DNA of 64,000 bases from RPQJ01 sp963732415 (GTDB lineage: Bacteria > Pseudomonadota > Gammaproteobacteria > Steroidobacterales > Steroidobacteraceae), in NCBI GenBank assembly GCA_963732415.1, contig CAVSZK010000021.1, positions 186,001 through 250,000 on the forward strand, written 5' to 3'. The position numbers were made by a program, and so were the translations under genes. Below the pieces are notes generated by a model. That model saw only the letters and a list, made by a program, of their open reading frames with translations, did no database searches and was not told the origin of the DNA. Of this stretch, positions 1 through 8,624 are shown in pieces. How positions within the stretch are numbered: position 1 is the first letter of the stretch; every line of letters begins with the position of its first letter.

Positions 1-551
1 AGGAGCTGGTCGTCGAGCGACAGCAACGTCAGGTAGCCCGAAGTGACGGCGCTCACGATTGTCAGGACAGCGGCGCGGCGATCGGCCTCGGTCGCCCGCC
101 AGTCCGCGTTCGCGGCAGCCGTCAGGTTGCGCACCTTACCCCAAACGTCGATCTCCCAGCCCGCGGTGAGGCCCGCCGAACTTGAATTGTTGACTGCGTC
201 GTTGCCCCGGCCAACGACCTGCGCGGACGGCTTGTTCTGGCCGCTGCTCGCGGTGTAGCCGACGCCTGGGAAGATCGGCGCCCGTGTGGTGATCATCACG
301 CCGTGGAACTCGTCCACGCGCGCTGCGGCGATTCGCAGGTCCTGATTGTTGCCAAGTGCCTCGACCACGAGCTGGTCGAGCACCGGGTCGCCGAAGCTCG
401 ACCACCACTGCACGTCCGCGGGGCTCTTCGCCTCGGTCGAGGCGAAGCGGTACTGCGACGGAACGTCGAGCGGCGGCCGGGTGTACGGTGTGCCGAGGCA
501 TGCGGTGAGCCCGCAGGTCACGATTACGAGAGGCAGGCGCCGCACGATCAT
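1..551 (-). CDS. Outer-membrane efflux lipoprotein, NodT family (C-terminus cut by window edge)
   Basis: This is the outer-membrane channel of a tripartite RND efflux system; it links the adaptor and pump to the cell exterior. The frame opens with ATG at 551 and runs off the left edge with about 183 residues visible. The N-terminus is a lipoprotein signal ending LTAC, followed by the family pattern QWWSSFGDPVLDQLVVEAL..NNQDL and later GWEIDVWGKVR, both typical of NodT/OprM proteins. Its ATG overlaps the stop of the RND pump (ATGA at 548-551), so it is the last gene of the operon. The family is clear; the substrate is not visible. Confidence 0.93.
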   Translation of the reverse strand, partial: MIVRRLPLVIVTCGLTACLGTPYTRPPLDVPSQYRFASTEAKSPADVQWWSSFGDPVLDQLVVEALGNNQDLRIAAARVDEFHGVMITTRAPIFPGVGYTASSGQNKPSAQVVGRGNDAVNNSSSAGLTAGWEIDVWGKVRNLTAAANADWRATEADRRAAVLTIVSAVTSGYLTLLSLDDQL

Positions 552-3500
552 TGACCTTCCGTTGCGGACGCCGACGCGTCGGCCGCAGGCGGCGACGGGG
601 TGGGTGTCGACGGCGCCGAAGCCTTGGCCGGGAAGAACCGCTCGCTCATCCGGCTGATCAGCACGTAGAACAGCGGCACGAAGAACAGCGCGAGCGTCGT
701 CGCGCCGACCATTCCGCCGATGACGCCGGTGCCGATCGAGTGCCGTGACGCCGAGCCCGCGCCCGAGGCGATGGCCAGCGGAATGGCCCCCGCCGTGAAC
801 GCGAGCGAGGTCATGACGATCGCACGCAGGCGAGCCTTTGCGCCCTCGACAGCCGACTCCTCGATCGAGAGGCCTTTCGCCCGCTCCAGCATCGCGAACT
901 CTACGATCAGGATCGCATTCTTGGCGGCCAGCCCGATCAGCGTCACGAGCCCGATCTGGAAGTAAACGTCGTTGTCCATGCCCCGCAACCACACCGCAAC
1001 CAGCGCGCCGAGCACGCCGAACGGCACGGCGGTGATTACGCTGCCGGGCAGCGACCACGATTCGTACTGCGCGGCCAGAATCAGGAACACCATGACCAAG
1101 CCGAATACGAACACCAGCGCTGACGCGCCGCCAGACTGCTTCTCCTCGTACGCCTGGCCGGACCACGCGATGCCGTAGCCTTCGGGCAGGTCTGCGGTGA
1201 GCTGTTCCATTGCGGCAATCGCCTGCCCCGAACTGTATCCCGGGGCCGCACCGCCGTTGATCTTCGCCGCAGGGAAGCCATTGAATCGGGTGATCAGGTC
1301 GGGACCCATCGTGAACTGCGCCGTGGTCACAGCATCGAGTGGCACCATCTCGCCGGTGCGACCACGGACGAAGATGTTGCGCAGGTCTTCCGGGCTGCTG
1401 CGGAACTCGGGCTCGGCCTGCAGCACCACCTGCCACACCCGCCCGTACTTGTTGTACTGGCTGACATACAACGACCCGAAAAGCGACTGCAATGATCCAT
1501 AGACGTCCTCGATCGGCGCGCCGAGTGTCTCGGCTTTCTCACGATCGACCTTCACGCTCAGCTGGCGCGAGGCCGGATTGAACGTCGAGTTCACGCCGGC
1601 GAGAACGGCGTTCTGCTTTGCCCCCGCGACCACTTGCTGCAACGCCTGCGCGAGGCGCCGCGGCTCGCCGCCCGTCAGGTCCTGGATCCAAAGCTCGAAT
1701 CCGCCCTGGTTTCCGAGCCCCGGAATCGGGGGTGGATTGAGCGGGATGACGATCGCGTCCTCGATGCCGGCGAGCTTCGGCCTGATGCTGGCGATCACCG
1801 CATCCAGCGACATTTCCTTGCCTTTGCGGTCCTTGAAGTCCTTCAGGCTGACGAATACCGTGACGGCGTTCGTCTTGTACTGGCTATCGAGCAGGCTGTA
1901 ACCGGTGAGCACGGATGCGAATTTCGTCGCCGGGTGCTCGAGGACGATCTCGCTGATGCGGTGCCCGACGGCCTCGGCGCGGTCGAGGCTGGCTGAATCC
2001 GGAAGGATGGCGGCGATCAGCATGAAGCCTTGGTCTTCGGGCGGCACGAAGCTCCCAGGCACCGTCTTGAACAGCCCCAGGATCGCCACGATAAGCACGA
2101 CGAATACCGCTAGCGCCAGCGAGGCGCGCTTCAGGACCCAGCGCACGCCGGCCGTGTAGCGTTCGGTGAGGCGGTCAAACCACTCGTTGAATTTCTGCAG
2201 GATCTTCGGCGGCGGGCCATGCGAGCCGTCGAGCAGGAGGGCCGCAAGCGCAGGGGTCAGCGTGAGCGCGACGAAGCCGGAGAGGATCACCGAGATGACC
2301 ACGGTGATCGCGAATTGCTTGTAGAGCACGCCCGTGGTGCCACCCAGGAATGCCGTGGGCACGAAGACCGCTGCCAGGACAAGCACAATGGCCACCACCG
2401 GGCCCGATACCTCGTGCATCGCGGCGAACGCCGCGTCCCTTGCCGAGAGTCCCTTGGTTTTCATGTTGGCCTCGACGGCCTCGATCACTACGATCGCGTC
2501 GTCGACTACGATACCGATCGCGAGCACCATGCCGAATAGCGTCAGCAGGTTGATCGAGAAGCCCAGCATCGCCATGCCGACTAAGGTGCCGACGATGGAG
2601 ACCACGACGGCGAGCGTCGGAATAAGTGTCGCACGCAGATTCTGCAGAAAGATGTACACCACCAGCACCACGAGGATGACCGCCTCGATCAGCGTGTGTA
2701 CAACTTCGCTGACGGATGCCGAGACGAACTGGGTGGAGTCGAGGGACACCTCATAGGCTATGCCTTCCGGGAAGCTGGCCTTGAGGTTCTCGAGCGTCTT
2801 GCGCACACCCTGCGCTACCTGCAGGGCGTTCGAGCCAGGCTGCTGGTACACGGAAATGAACACCGCCGGCTTGCCGTTCAGGCTCGGACGCATCATGTAG
2901 TTCTGCAGCCCTTCTTCGGCGCGACCGACGTCGCCGAGGCGCACGATCGCCGCGCCGTCCTTGTCGGTGCGGAGTATCACGTTCTCAAACTGTACCGGCT
3001 CGTTGAAGCGCCCCTCCGTCACGACCGGAACGGTCATTTGAACGGGTTCGGTGGTCGGTGACTGGCCGATCGCGCCCCCACCGAACTGCTGGTTCTGCCT
3101 GGCGATCGCCTGCTGGATGTCACTCGTCGTGATGCCGCGCGCGGCCATACGGTCCGGCCGCAGCCAGACACGCATCGCGTTGTCGGAGGCGCCGAAGAGT
3201 GAGGCTTGATTGGCGCCCGGCACGCGCTTGACGGCATCGAGCACGTAAAGGTTCGCATAGTTCGCGACGTAGTCCACATCGTAGCTACCGTCGGGCGAGT
3301 AGATCGCGAGCAGCATCATGATGCTGGATGAGCGCTTCTCGACGCGGACGCCGGTCCTCTGCACGACGTCCGGCAGCTGCGGCAGGGCAATGTTGACGCG
3401 GTTCTGCACCTGCACCTGTGCTTCGTCGGGATCGGTGCCAATCTGGAAGTAGATCGTAAGCGTCATCTGCCCGGTGGACGAACTCGACGACGACATGTAC

Positions 3501-3730
3501 AGCATGTTGTCGACGCCGTTCACCTGGGTTTCGAGCGGCCCGGCGAGGGCTTGCGCGACGGTCTGCGCGTCGGCGCCCGGGAAACTCGCTGACACCGTGA
3601 CCGTCGGCGGCGCGATCGGCGGGTATTGCTCGATCGGCAGGCCGGCCAGCGCGGCAAGGCCGGCCAGCGTCACGACGATCGACAGGACGCTCGCGAAGAT
3701 CGGGCGCCGGATGCAGAAATCGGAGATCAC
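548..3730 (-). CDS. RND efflux transporter permease, HAE1 family (AcrB/MexB-like)
   Basis: Inner-membrane proton-driven pump of a multidrug-type tripartite efflux system. The protein has 1060 residues, the normal length for HAE1 pumps. It starts MISDFCIRRPIFASVLSIVVTLAG, the usual first transmembrane helix. It carries the proton-relay segment GIVVDDAIVVIEAVE near residue 403, duplicated TM and porter domains, and a second-half segment GLAAKNAILIVEFA. The C-terminal 25 residues are low-complexity P/S/T/A. It lies 17 bp after the adaptor gene and overlaps the outer-membrane factor by 4 bp, so the three form one operon. Substrate range cannot be inferred. Confidence 0.97.
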   Translation of the reverse strand: MISDFCIRRPIFASVLSIVVTLAGLAALAGLPIEQYPPIAPPTVTVSASFPGADAQTVAQALAGPLETQVNGVDNMLYMSSSSSSTGQMTLTIYFQIGTDPDEAQVQVQNRVNIALPQLPDVVQRTGVRVEKRSSSIMMLLAIYSPDGSYDVDYVANYANLYVLDAVKRVPGANQASLFGASDNAMRVWLRPDRMAARGITTSDIQQAIARQNQQFGGGAIGQSPTTEPVQMTVPVVTEGRFNEPVQFENVILRTDKDGAAIVRLGDVGRAEEGLQNYMMRPSLNGKPAVFISVYQQPGSNALQVAQGVRKTLENLKASFPEGIAYEVSLDSTQFVSASVSEVVHTLIEAVILVVLVVYIFLQNLRATLIPTLAVVVSIVGTLVGMAMLGFSINLLTLFGMVLAIGIVVDDAIVVIEAVEANMKTKGLSARDAAFAAMHEVSGPVVAIVLVLAAVFVPTAFLGGTTGVLYKQFAITVVISVILSGFVALTLTPALAALLLDGSHGPPPKILQKFNEWFDRLTERYTAGVRWVLKRASLALAVFVVLIVAILGLFKTVPGSFVPPEDQGFMLIAAILPDSASLDRAEAVGHRISEIVLEHPATKFASVLTGYSLLDSQYKTNAVTVFVSLKDFKDRKGKEMSLDAVIASIRPKLAGIEDAIVIPLNPPPIPGLGNQGGFELWIQDLTGGEPRRLAQALQQVVAGAKQNAVLAGVNSTFNPASRQLSVKVDREKAETLGAPIEDVYGSLQSLFGSLYVSQYNKYGRVWQVVLQAEPEFRSSPEDLRNIFVRGRTGEMVPLDAVTTAQFTMGPDLITRFNGFPAAKINGGAAPGYSSGQAIAAMEQLTADLPEGYGIAWSGQAYEEKQSGGASALVFVFGLVMVFLILAAQYESWSLPGSVITAVPFGVLGALVAVWLRGMDNDVYFQIGLVTLIGLAAKNAILIVEFAMLERAKGLSIEESAVEGAKARLRAIVMTSLAFTAGAIPLAIASGAGSASRHSIGTGVIGGMVGATTLALFFVPLFYVLISRMSERFFPAKASAPSTPTPSPPAADASASATEGQ

Positions 3731-3747
3731 TTGAAACGCGCTCCGTT

Positions 3748-4884
3748 TCAGCCCTTGGATGCGGATGGTTCGGGTTTCGTCGGTGCGACCGTGACGCCCG
3801 GCGCGAGCTTGAGTCCGCCGTCTGCGACCACGCGCTCACCGGCTTTGAGGCCCTCGGTGATCAGCCACATGTCTTCGTTCAATGGACCGACCGAGACCGG
3901 CCGGAACTGGGCCTTCGACTCCTCGTCCACGACCCAGACGAAGTTGCCTTGCGGTCCCTGCATGACGGCGCGCTGCGGCAACTGGATCGCCTGGGCCCAC
4001 GTGGCCCCGCTCATCAGTACGCGCACGAACTGACCCGGGCGCAGTGAACCGTCCTTGTTCGGCAGTTCCGCGCGCACCAGGAACGTGCCCGTATCTTTGC
4101 TGAAGGATGCATCGCCGAAGGTAATCCGTCCCGGGGCGGGGACGGTTGTGCCGTCGCCCAGCACGATCTTGACCGTGTACTTGCCGTCCGCAGGCGGGTT
4201 GAGCTTCTTCTCCTTCATGAGCTTCTGATAGCGAAGCTGCTCGTTCTCCGAGACGCTGAAGTTCACGCGCATCGGGTCGAGGGCGGAGACGTAGGTGAGC
4301 AGGCTGTCGGGCCCGGGCGAGATGAAGGCGCCTGGCTGCTTGCGCGCGAAACTCGTGGCGCCCGTGACCGGCGAGCGGATCGTCGTGTAGCTCAGGTTGA
4401 TCTCGGCCTGCTGCACGCGGGACTTCGCGCCTTCGACGGCCGCGATCGCGGCGTCGCGTGAACCCTGCGCATCGTCGAGATCTCGCTGGCTCAACGCGTC
4501 TTCTGCCGCCAGCGGCCCAACCCGCTTGAGGTTCGCGCTCGCAGTGGCGAGACGCGCCTCCTGCGCCTGCAACTCCGCGCGTGCCGCTGCGAGTGCCGCC
4601 TCGAACGGTTTGCGATCCATCTGGAAAAGCACATCGCCCTTGTTGACCATGCTGCCTTCGCGATAGGCGATGGTCTCGAGGAATCCCTCGACGCGCGCCC
4701 GGATCTCCACTTCCTGAGAACTCTCGGTCTCGCCGACAAACTCGCCTTGATAGGGGACGTCGCTCGCGGTCACCGTGATGACGGCAGCGGACACCGCCTG
4801 GGCCTGGGCTGTCGCCGCCGGCCTGTCGCCGCAGCCGGCGAACACGAGCGAGCAGAGCACGATGGGCAGCCACCGGGTTGGCAC
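3748..4884 (-). CDS. RND efflux periplasmic adaptor (membrane fusion protein), lipoprotein
   Basis: Periplasmic adaptor joining the RND pump to the outer-membrane channel. From a GTG at 4884 the protein is 378 residues and begins with a short lipoprotein signal (positively charged start, hydrophobic core, LVFAGC lipobox). An ATG at 4947 in the same frame would add 21 residues before this signal, and the open frame extends to 5256, but those additions look non-coding. The body has the biotinyl-lipoyl half-motifs (VEGFLETIAYREGSMVNKGDVLF), an alpha-helical hairpin and beta-barrel, and ends ..LAPGVTVAPTKPE. It is first in the operon, with paired palindromes upstream at 5019-5054. Confidence 0.94.
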   Translation of the reverse strand: MPTRWLPIVLCSLVFAGCGDRPAATAQAQAVSAAVITVTASDVPYQGEFVGETESSQEVEIRARVEGFLETIAYREGSMVNKGDVLFQMDRKPFEAALAAARAELQAQEARLATASANLKRVGPLAAEDALSQRDLDDAQGSRDAAIAAVEGAKSRVQQAEINLSYTTIRSPVTGATSFARKQPGAFISPGPDSLLTYVSALDPMRVNFSVSENEQLRYQKLMKEKKLNPPADGKYTVKIVLGDGTTVPAPGRITFGDASFSKDTGTFLVRAELPNKDGSLRPGQFVRVLMSGATWAQAIQLPQRAVMQGPQGNFVWVVDEESKAQFRPVSVGPLNEDMWLITEGLKAGERVVADGGLKLAPGVTVAPTKPEPSASKG

Positions 4885-5018
4885 GCACCCTGCGCGTGGG
4901 CCGCAAAGAAGCAGGCGATCACCGGCGTCGCCAAGAGCAGTCAGCATAGGGGAAACCCGGACAAACGTTGGATATCCGCGGAATGTAACGCCTCCGGGAC
5001 TTAGGCGTCCACACTGCG

Positions 5019-5033
5019 TGCCCAAAATGGGCA
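5019..5033. promoter_or_regulatory. Perfect palindrome TGCCCA-N3-TGGGCA, putative operator
   Basis: A 15-bp perfect inverted repeat (arms TGCCCA/TGGGCA, 3-bp AAA spacer) lies in the divergent intergenic region between the efflux operon and the SYLF gene. The same palindrome with a TTT spacer occurs at 8420-8434 before another operon. A weaker partner sits two helical turns away at 5040-5054. Regulator unknown; the operator role is inferred from position and repetition. Confidence 0.5.
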
Positions 5034-5039
5034 GCGGCT

Positions 5040-5054
5040 GGCCCACCATGGGTA
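5040..5054. promoter_or_regulatory. Second, weaker copy of the GCCCA-N3-TGGG palindrome
   Basis: GCCCA CCA TGGG is centred 21 bp from the perfect palindrome at 5019-5033, i.e. on the same helix face. Paired sites at this spacing suggest cooperative repressor binding in the shared promoter region. It is about 72 bp before the SYLF start. Inferred function only. Confidence 0.35.
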
Positions 5055-5125
5055 TCGGCTGTGTTGGAATCCAAAATTCTACAGACGGGCGAACCGCCCG
5101 CGTCCAGGCGATCGGGAAAGTCACC

Positions 5126-5701
5126 ATGATTCGATTTGCATCGCTGCGAGTCCTGACGGCCATCACCGCACTGTTCTGCCTGTCGGCGTCGGCCGCCGAC
5201 GCCGACAAGGCTGAGCAGCAACGGGAGGAAATGCGGTCCATGGCGCGCTCCGCCATCGAGCACCTCTATCACGTGCAGCCCAAGGCGCGCGAAGCACTCG
5301 AGGGCGCGGCGGGTTATGCCGTGTTCAGCAATTTCGGCCTGAAGCTGTTCATCGGCGGTGGCGGATCCGGCAACGGCATCGCCTTCGACCGCAACGCGCA
5401 GGCCATAACATACATGAAGATGGCCGAAATCCAGGCGGGGCTCGGCTTCCGACTGAAAAAGTACCAACAGGTCTGGGTGTTCGAGAACCGCAGCGATCTC
5501 GACCGATTCACCGACTCGGGATGGGAACTGGGCGCGCAGACCACGGCGTCGGCCAAATTGAACAACCAGGGTGGCAGCCTGTTCACCGGCGCGATGTCCG
5601 TGCGCCCCGGCGTGTGGCTTTACCAGTTGTCCGGAGACGGTCTGGCCCTCGATGTCACCGCCAAGGGCACGAAATACTACCGCAACAAGTCGCTGAATTA
5701 G
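5126..5701 (+). CDS. SYLF/YSC84-type lipid-binding domain protein, exported
   Basis: Small exported protein with a single SYLF (Ysc84) domain, a fold known to bind phosphoinositides in eukaryotes and of unclear role in bacteria. From ATG 5126 it has 191 residues: a signal peptide (hydrophobic stretch ending SASA), then GAAGYAVFSNFGLKLFIGGGGSGNGIAFD, the glycine-rich hallmark, and a C-terminal LYQLSGDGLALDVTAKGTKYY. The open frame reaches further upstream, but GGGAAAG sits 5 bp before this ATG. It is transcribed divergently from the efflux operon across the palindromes. Confidence 0.85.
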   Translation: MIRFASLRVLTAITALFCLSASAADADKAEQQREEMRSMARSAIEHLYHVQPKAREALEGAAGYAVFSNFGLKLFIGGGGSGNGIAFDRNAQAITYMKMAEIQAGLGFRLKKYQQVWVFENRSDLDRFTDSGWELGAQTTASAKLNNQGGSLFTGAMSVRPGVWLYQLSGDGLALDVTAKGTKYYRNKSLN

Positions 5702-5755
5702 CTCCGCGCATTCAAGTCGGCGAAACGTCAGAATGCGCTGCGGTCGTTGCCCCGG

Positions 5756-6229
5756 TCACCCGCGGCCGCGTCGCTGAACGAGTCTGAGCACATCCTGCGC
5801 CGCGCTATGGAACCGCTCCAGCGTCTCTAGATTGAACTCTGCAAAATGTTGCGCCGGAAGACTCGTCACAATGAGTTTGTCCGGCCCCAGCCGCTTCAAC
5901 CAGCCTTTCTTGATCAGCGCACGGATCTTGCGGCGCACGGTTTCCCGGGGAATGCCCGTCGATTCGCTGATCGACATCGCATTGCAGGTGCGGCCATATT
6001 GAAGGTGCTCGCCTTTGGCGACGAGCTGATGGAACCCGTCAGCGGACTTCTCGCCAACCTCCGCATAGTAACGCTGGTAGTTGTACTGGCCGATGGTGCC
6101 CAGCACGATCGCCGCCGTGATGTCTCCGTCGAAAGCCTTATAGACGCGGATGAAGTGCTCGTTCATGAAGCGGCCCAGCACGAAGGTCACTTCGAAATGG
6201 TGCTCGCGCATCTTGTTCCGATCGAGCAC
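5756..6229 (-). CDS. Winged-helix (MarR-like) transcriptional regulator
   Basis: Probable DNA-binding regulator of 157 residues. Start chosen at GTG 6229 because GGGAG lies 7 bp upstream; the longer open frame has no such signal. The N-terminal half is a helical region (EHHFEVTFVLGRFMNEHFIRVY..). The C-terminal half has a clear winged helix-turn-helix, SISESTGIPRETVRRKIRALIKKGWLKRL, with helix-initiating prolines and basic recognition residues. It follows the patatin gene by about 55 bp and converges on the SYLF gene. It is the only local regulator that could act on the nearby palindromes, but nothing proves this. Confidence 0.8.
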   Translation of the reverse strand: MLDRNKMREHHFEVTFVLGRFMNEHFIRVYKAFDGDITAAIVLGTIGQYNYQRYYAEVGEKSADGFHQLVAKGEHLQYGRTCNAMSISESTGIPRETVRRKIRALIKKGWLKRLGPDKLIVTSLPAQHFAEFNLETLERFHSAAQDVLRLVQRRGRG

Positions 6230-6284
6230 GTTGCGACTCCCTTTCCGCAGGGGGCCCTGAATATCCCGGTTGTGCGCGGAATGG

Positions 6285-7445
6285 TCAATGCTCCTCGGCC
6301 ACCCAGGCCTTGCCCTGCTGCGCCGTGCGCTGGCCGAGATCGAACAGGGCCCGCATGTAGGTGGGGTCGAACATCTCCTGCGGCTCCATCGTGAAGTCTG
6401 CCGGTACCCTTGCGAGATTGAAGCCCATCCCCGCCCGCTGTGCCACGAGGTAGATCTGCGCAAGGTCGCCGATACCCTGCGCGCGGATCAGCGACGCGAG
6501 GGCGCGCGACAGGATCGGCGTCATTCGGCGCTCGACTGGTTCCCACTTCAGTGCCAGTCGGGAGTTCCGGATCACGTAAAGCTGCGGCGCACCCTCGACG
6601 CCCAGCCGCTCGGCAATGCGACGCCAATCGAGACCCGCGACATTGAGGAACACTTGGGAGGTGACGCCGCCATCGACGTGCATCTCGTCGTAGGTGGCGT
6701 TGCCCGCCTGAACCTGGAACAGCACCGGCGGGAACGCACCAGGGATGGCAGCCGAAGCGCGGATGACTTCATGGATCAAGTGCTTCGCTCCAGGTGCGCC
6801 GCTCATGGCGATTCGCGTCAGGTCCCAGATCACAGGCCGACCAGCATCCAGGTTGGTCGTCCCAATGAGCAGTGACCGGCCGCGACGTCCCTCGGCCGCA
6901 ATTGCCGCGACCTGTTCGTCGCCGAGATAGCGATCGAGCAACCGGCTTAGCGGGTCGGTGCTGAACGCGGAATCGCCGCGCAACAGTTCGTGCAAGCCGC
7001 GCCTCTGCACGAGGTCCTTCGACGAGAAACTCGTGTACAGCTCGTACAGTGTTGGATCGTAGGCTGGCCCGAGGAACGCAAAGGGCGCAATGATCGCCCC
7101 GGTGCTGATGCCCGTGACGATTTGGAACTCCGGACGGCTGCCGGCGGCGGTCCAGCCCACCAGCAAGCCCGCCCCGAATGCGCCATCATCGCCGCCGCCG
7201 GAGATCAGCAGATAGTCGTGATGGCGACCGATGATCCCGGCGTATCGCTGCTGCAGCACCTCGTCCGGCAATTCCAGCCATAGTCGAAACGATTCTGGCG
7301 GCTCATCGGCCCAATACCGGGCACCGGGGATTCCTGGTATCTGCGCACTTGCCGCCAGCTCCTGCGGCAAGGGATGCCGCGGGGGCGCCGCGACGCAACC
7401 GCACAGCAATACGAGCAGAAGCGCGACTACTGACTGACGAACCAT
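6285..7445 (-). CDS. Patatin-like phospholipase lipoprotein
   Basis: Predicted lipid acyl hydrolase anchored as a lipoprotein. From ATG 7445 (an in-frame TTG at 7463 is also open) it has 386 residues with a lipoprotein signal ending LLCGC. The patatin motifs are present in order: oxyanion glycine loop SGGGDDGAFGAG, nucleophile elbow GISTG (catalytic serine), and the DGG motif (VDGGVTSQ) supplying the aspartate. These establish the fold and a complete Ser-Asp dyad. It lies between the small exported-protein pair upstream and the winged-helix gene downstream, all on the minus strand with short gaps. Confidence 0.9.
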   Translation of the reverse strand: MVRQSVVALLLVLLCGCVAAPPRHPLPQELAASAQIPGIPGARYWADEPPESFRLWLELPDEVLQQRYAGIIGRHHDYLLISGGGDDGAFGAGLLVGWTAAGSRPEFQIVTGISTGAIIAPFAFLGPAYDPTLYELYTSFSSKDLVQRRGLHELLRGDSAFSTDPLSRLLDRYLGDEQVAAIAAEGRRGRSLLIGTTNLDAGRPVIWDLTRIAMSGAPGAKHLIHEVIRASAAIPGAFPPVLFQVQAGNATYDEMHVDGGVTSQVFLNVAGLDWRRIAERLGVEGAPQLYVIRNSRLALKWEPVERRMTPILSRALASLIRAQGIGDLAQIYLVAQRAGMGFNLARVPADFTMEPQEMFDPTYMRALFDLGQRTAQQGKAWVAEEH

Positions 7446-7482
7446 CTGGCGTCGGGCGGCCAAGGAGTTTCAGCGAGGCGCT

Positions 7483-7953
7483 TCAGTCGTCATTGGATTT
7501 GGCGATCGCAACGGCAATGCCGACCGCCGCGGCCCCAACCACGGCGCCTTTGAGGAAGTCATTGTCATCCCGATCGCGTTTGCGATAGTAGCGGCGCTCG
7601 TATTCGTACCGATCCCAGTAGCGGCCATCACGGTACCAGCGGTCGGCGCCTCGATAGTACCTGTCCTGATAGTAGTCTTCCCGAAGTTCGCGGCGAATCT
7701 CGCGACGAGCCTCACGCTTCTCGCGCTCGACGTCAAGATACCCCTCGCGAATCTCGCGCTGCGCGCATTCGCGGGTCGTGCAGCGACGAACCTCCCGCTC
7801 CGCCTTGCGCTTCGCCCGCTCGACTTCGTAGTGTCCCTCGCGGATCTCCCGACGGACCTCCCAGCGGTCCGCGAGCGCCGCCGTCGGGAACGTCGCCGCG
7901 ATCACGGTCGAGGCTGCCGCGATCAGTGCCAGGTAGACTTTGCGATGGATCAC
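7483..7953 (-). CDS. Exported charged-repeat protein of unknown function
   Basis: Not a family I recognise by function. From GTG 7953 (overlapping the previous stop as GTGA) it has 156 residues: a signal peptide ending in ALA, then two similar highly charged helical repeats of about 23 residues, REIREGHYEVERAKRKAEREVRR and REIREGYLDVEREKREARREIRR (each listed as its pattern), separated by CTTREC. An arginine/tyrosine-rich segment (DRYYRGADRWYRDGRYWDRY) follows, then a C-terminal small-residue hydrophobic stretch AVVGAAAVGIAVAIA. It is translationally coupled to the upstream small exported protein. Confidence 0.7.
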   Translation of the reverse strand: MIHRKVYLALIAAASTVIAATFPTAALADRWEVRREIREGHYEVERAKRKAEREVRRCTTRECAQREIREGYLDVEREKREARREIRRELREDYYQDRYYRGADRWYRDGRYWDRYEYERRYYRKRDRDDNDFLKGAVVGAAAVGIAVAIAKSNDD

Positions 7954-8342
7954 TTCGTGCCACCTCGCGCGGCACGATATTTCTCGACCCGCGCCTCGTA
8001 GGTCTTCAGCACCTCGGCACACTGCTCGGTCTCGACCTGTACGGTCGTTCCATAGCCGAAGGAGGACGAGAACAGGAAGGCACGGTCGGTGCCGAGCAGC
8101 CGGGCAATGGCGGCGTTGAGGTCGAGCGCTTCACGTTCGAACGCAGCCCTCTGGTTCTCGACGACGCACCCGCGAGCGAGACCAGCCAGGTAACCAAAGC
8201 GCTTCAAGCCGTCATCGACCTGCTCCTCTTCATCGATCGCGCTTGCGGCCGGAGAGCCGACCGGCGGCTCAGCGGCATGCAGTGCCGGCACCAGTGCGAC
8301 ATTCAGCAGCAAAGTCGACAGGAAGCGGTGTAGAGGGGTCAC
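7950..8342 (-). CDS. Small exported protein of unknown function
   Basis: A 130-residue protein with a signal peptide (MTPLHRFLSTLLLNVALVPALHA) and a mature region with two cysteines (GCVVENQ and TEQCAEV) that could form a disulfide. Function unknown. The start is GTG 8342 with GGAG 7 bp upstream. Its stop overlaps the GTG of the charged-repeat gene, so they are co-translated. The perfect TGCCCA-N3-TGGGCA palindrome sits about 78 bp before the start. Confidence 0.7.
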   Translation of the reverse strand: MTPLHRFLSTLLLNVALVPALHAAEPPVGSPAASAIDEEEQVDDGLKRFGYLAGLARGCVVENQRAAFEREALDLNAAIARLLGTDRAFLFSSSFGYGTTVQVETEQCAEVLKTYEARVEKYRAARGGTK

Positions 8343-8419
8343 TAGTAGTCTCCGATTAAGGGCCGGAGTTCACGTTCGCAGTCGCGCCATGGTGGGTCAA
8401 TGCACCGCGCCAGCCGGCA

Positions 8420-8434
8420 TGCCCATTTTGGGCA
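8420..8434. promoter_or_regulatory. Perfect palindrome TGCCCA-N3-TGGGCA, second locus
   Basis: The same 15-bp perfect palindrome as at 5019-5033, here with TTT spacer and the same flanking GCG on its right. It is about 78 bp upstream of the two-gene exported-protein operon. Repetition of an identical 6+6 bp palindrome in two promoter regions 3.4 kb apart suggests a shared regulator. Confidence 0.5.
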
Positions 8435-8557
8435 GCGACCCTCTGATAAGTGCATGGGCGACTGACTCTGGCCGAAAACCGACCTTGCACTAGTTGCAAG
8501 ACCAAGTCGTTGGATCGGCAGGAAATTGCTCAGGTACTCAGTAACACCCTGGAACAG

Positions 8558-8586
8558 AAAAGGCCCCGCCCTGTTAGGGCGGGGCC
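8558..8586 (-). terminator. Rho-independent terminator of nirS
   Basis: Perfect 11-bp stem (GGCCCCGCCCT / AGGGCGGGGCC) with a 3-base loop at 8562-8586. Read on the minus strand it is followed by TTTT (AAAA at 8558-8561). It lies 38 bp after the nirS stop. Confidence 0.85.
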
Positions 8587-8624
8587 TGGATGGAGCCCGT
8601 TCCAGGCTCACACAGGGAGGCAGG

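Noticed and set aside
8342..8611. 89-codon minus-strand frame upstream of the small exported proteins
   Set aside because: It runs through the nirS terminator and the palindrome and has no plausible protein features.
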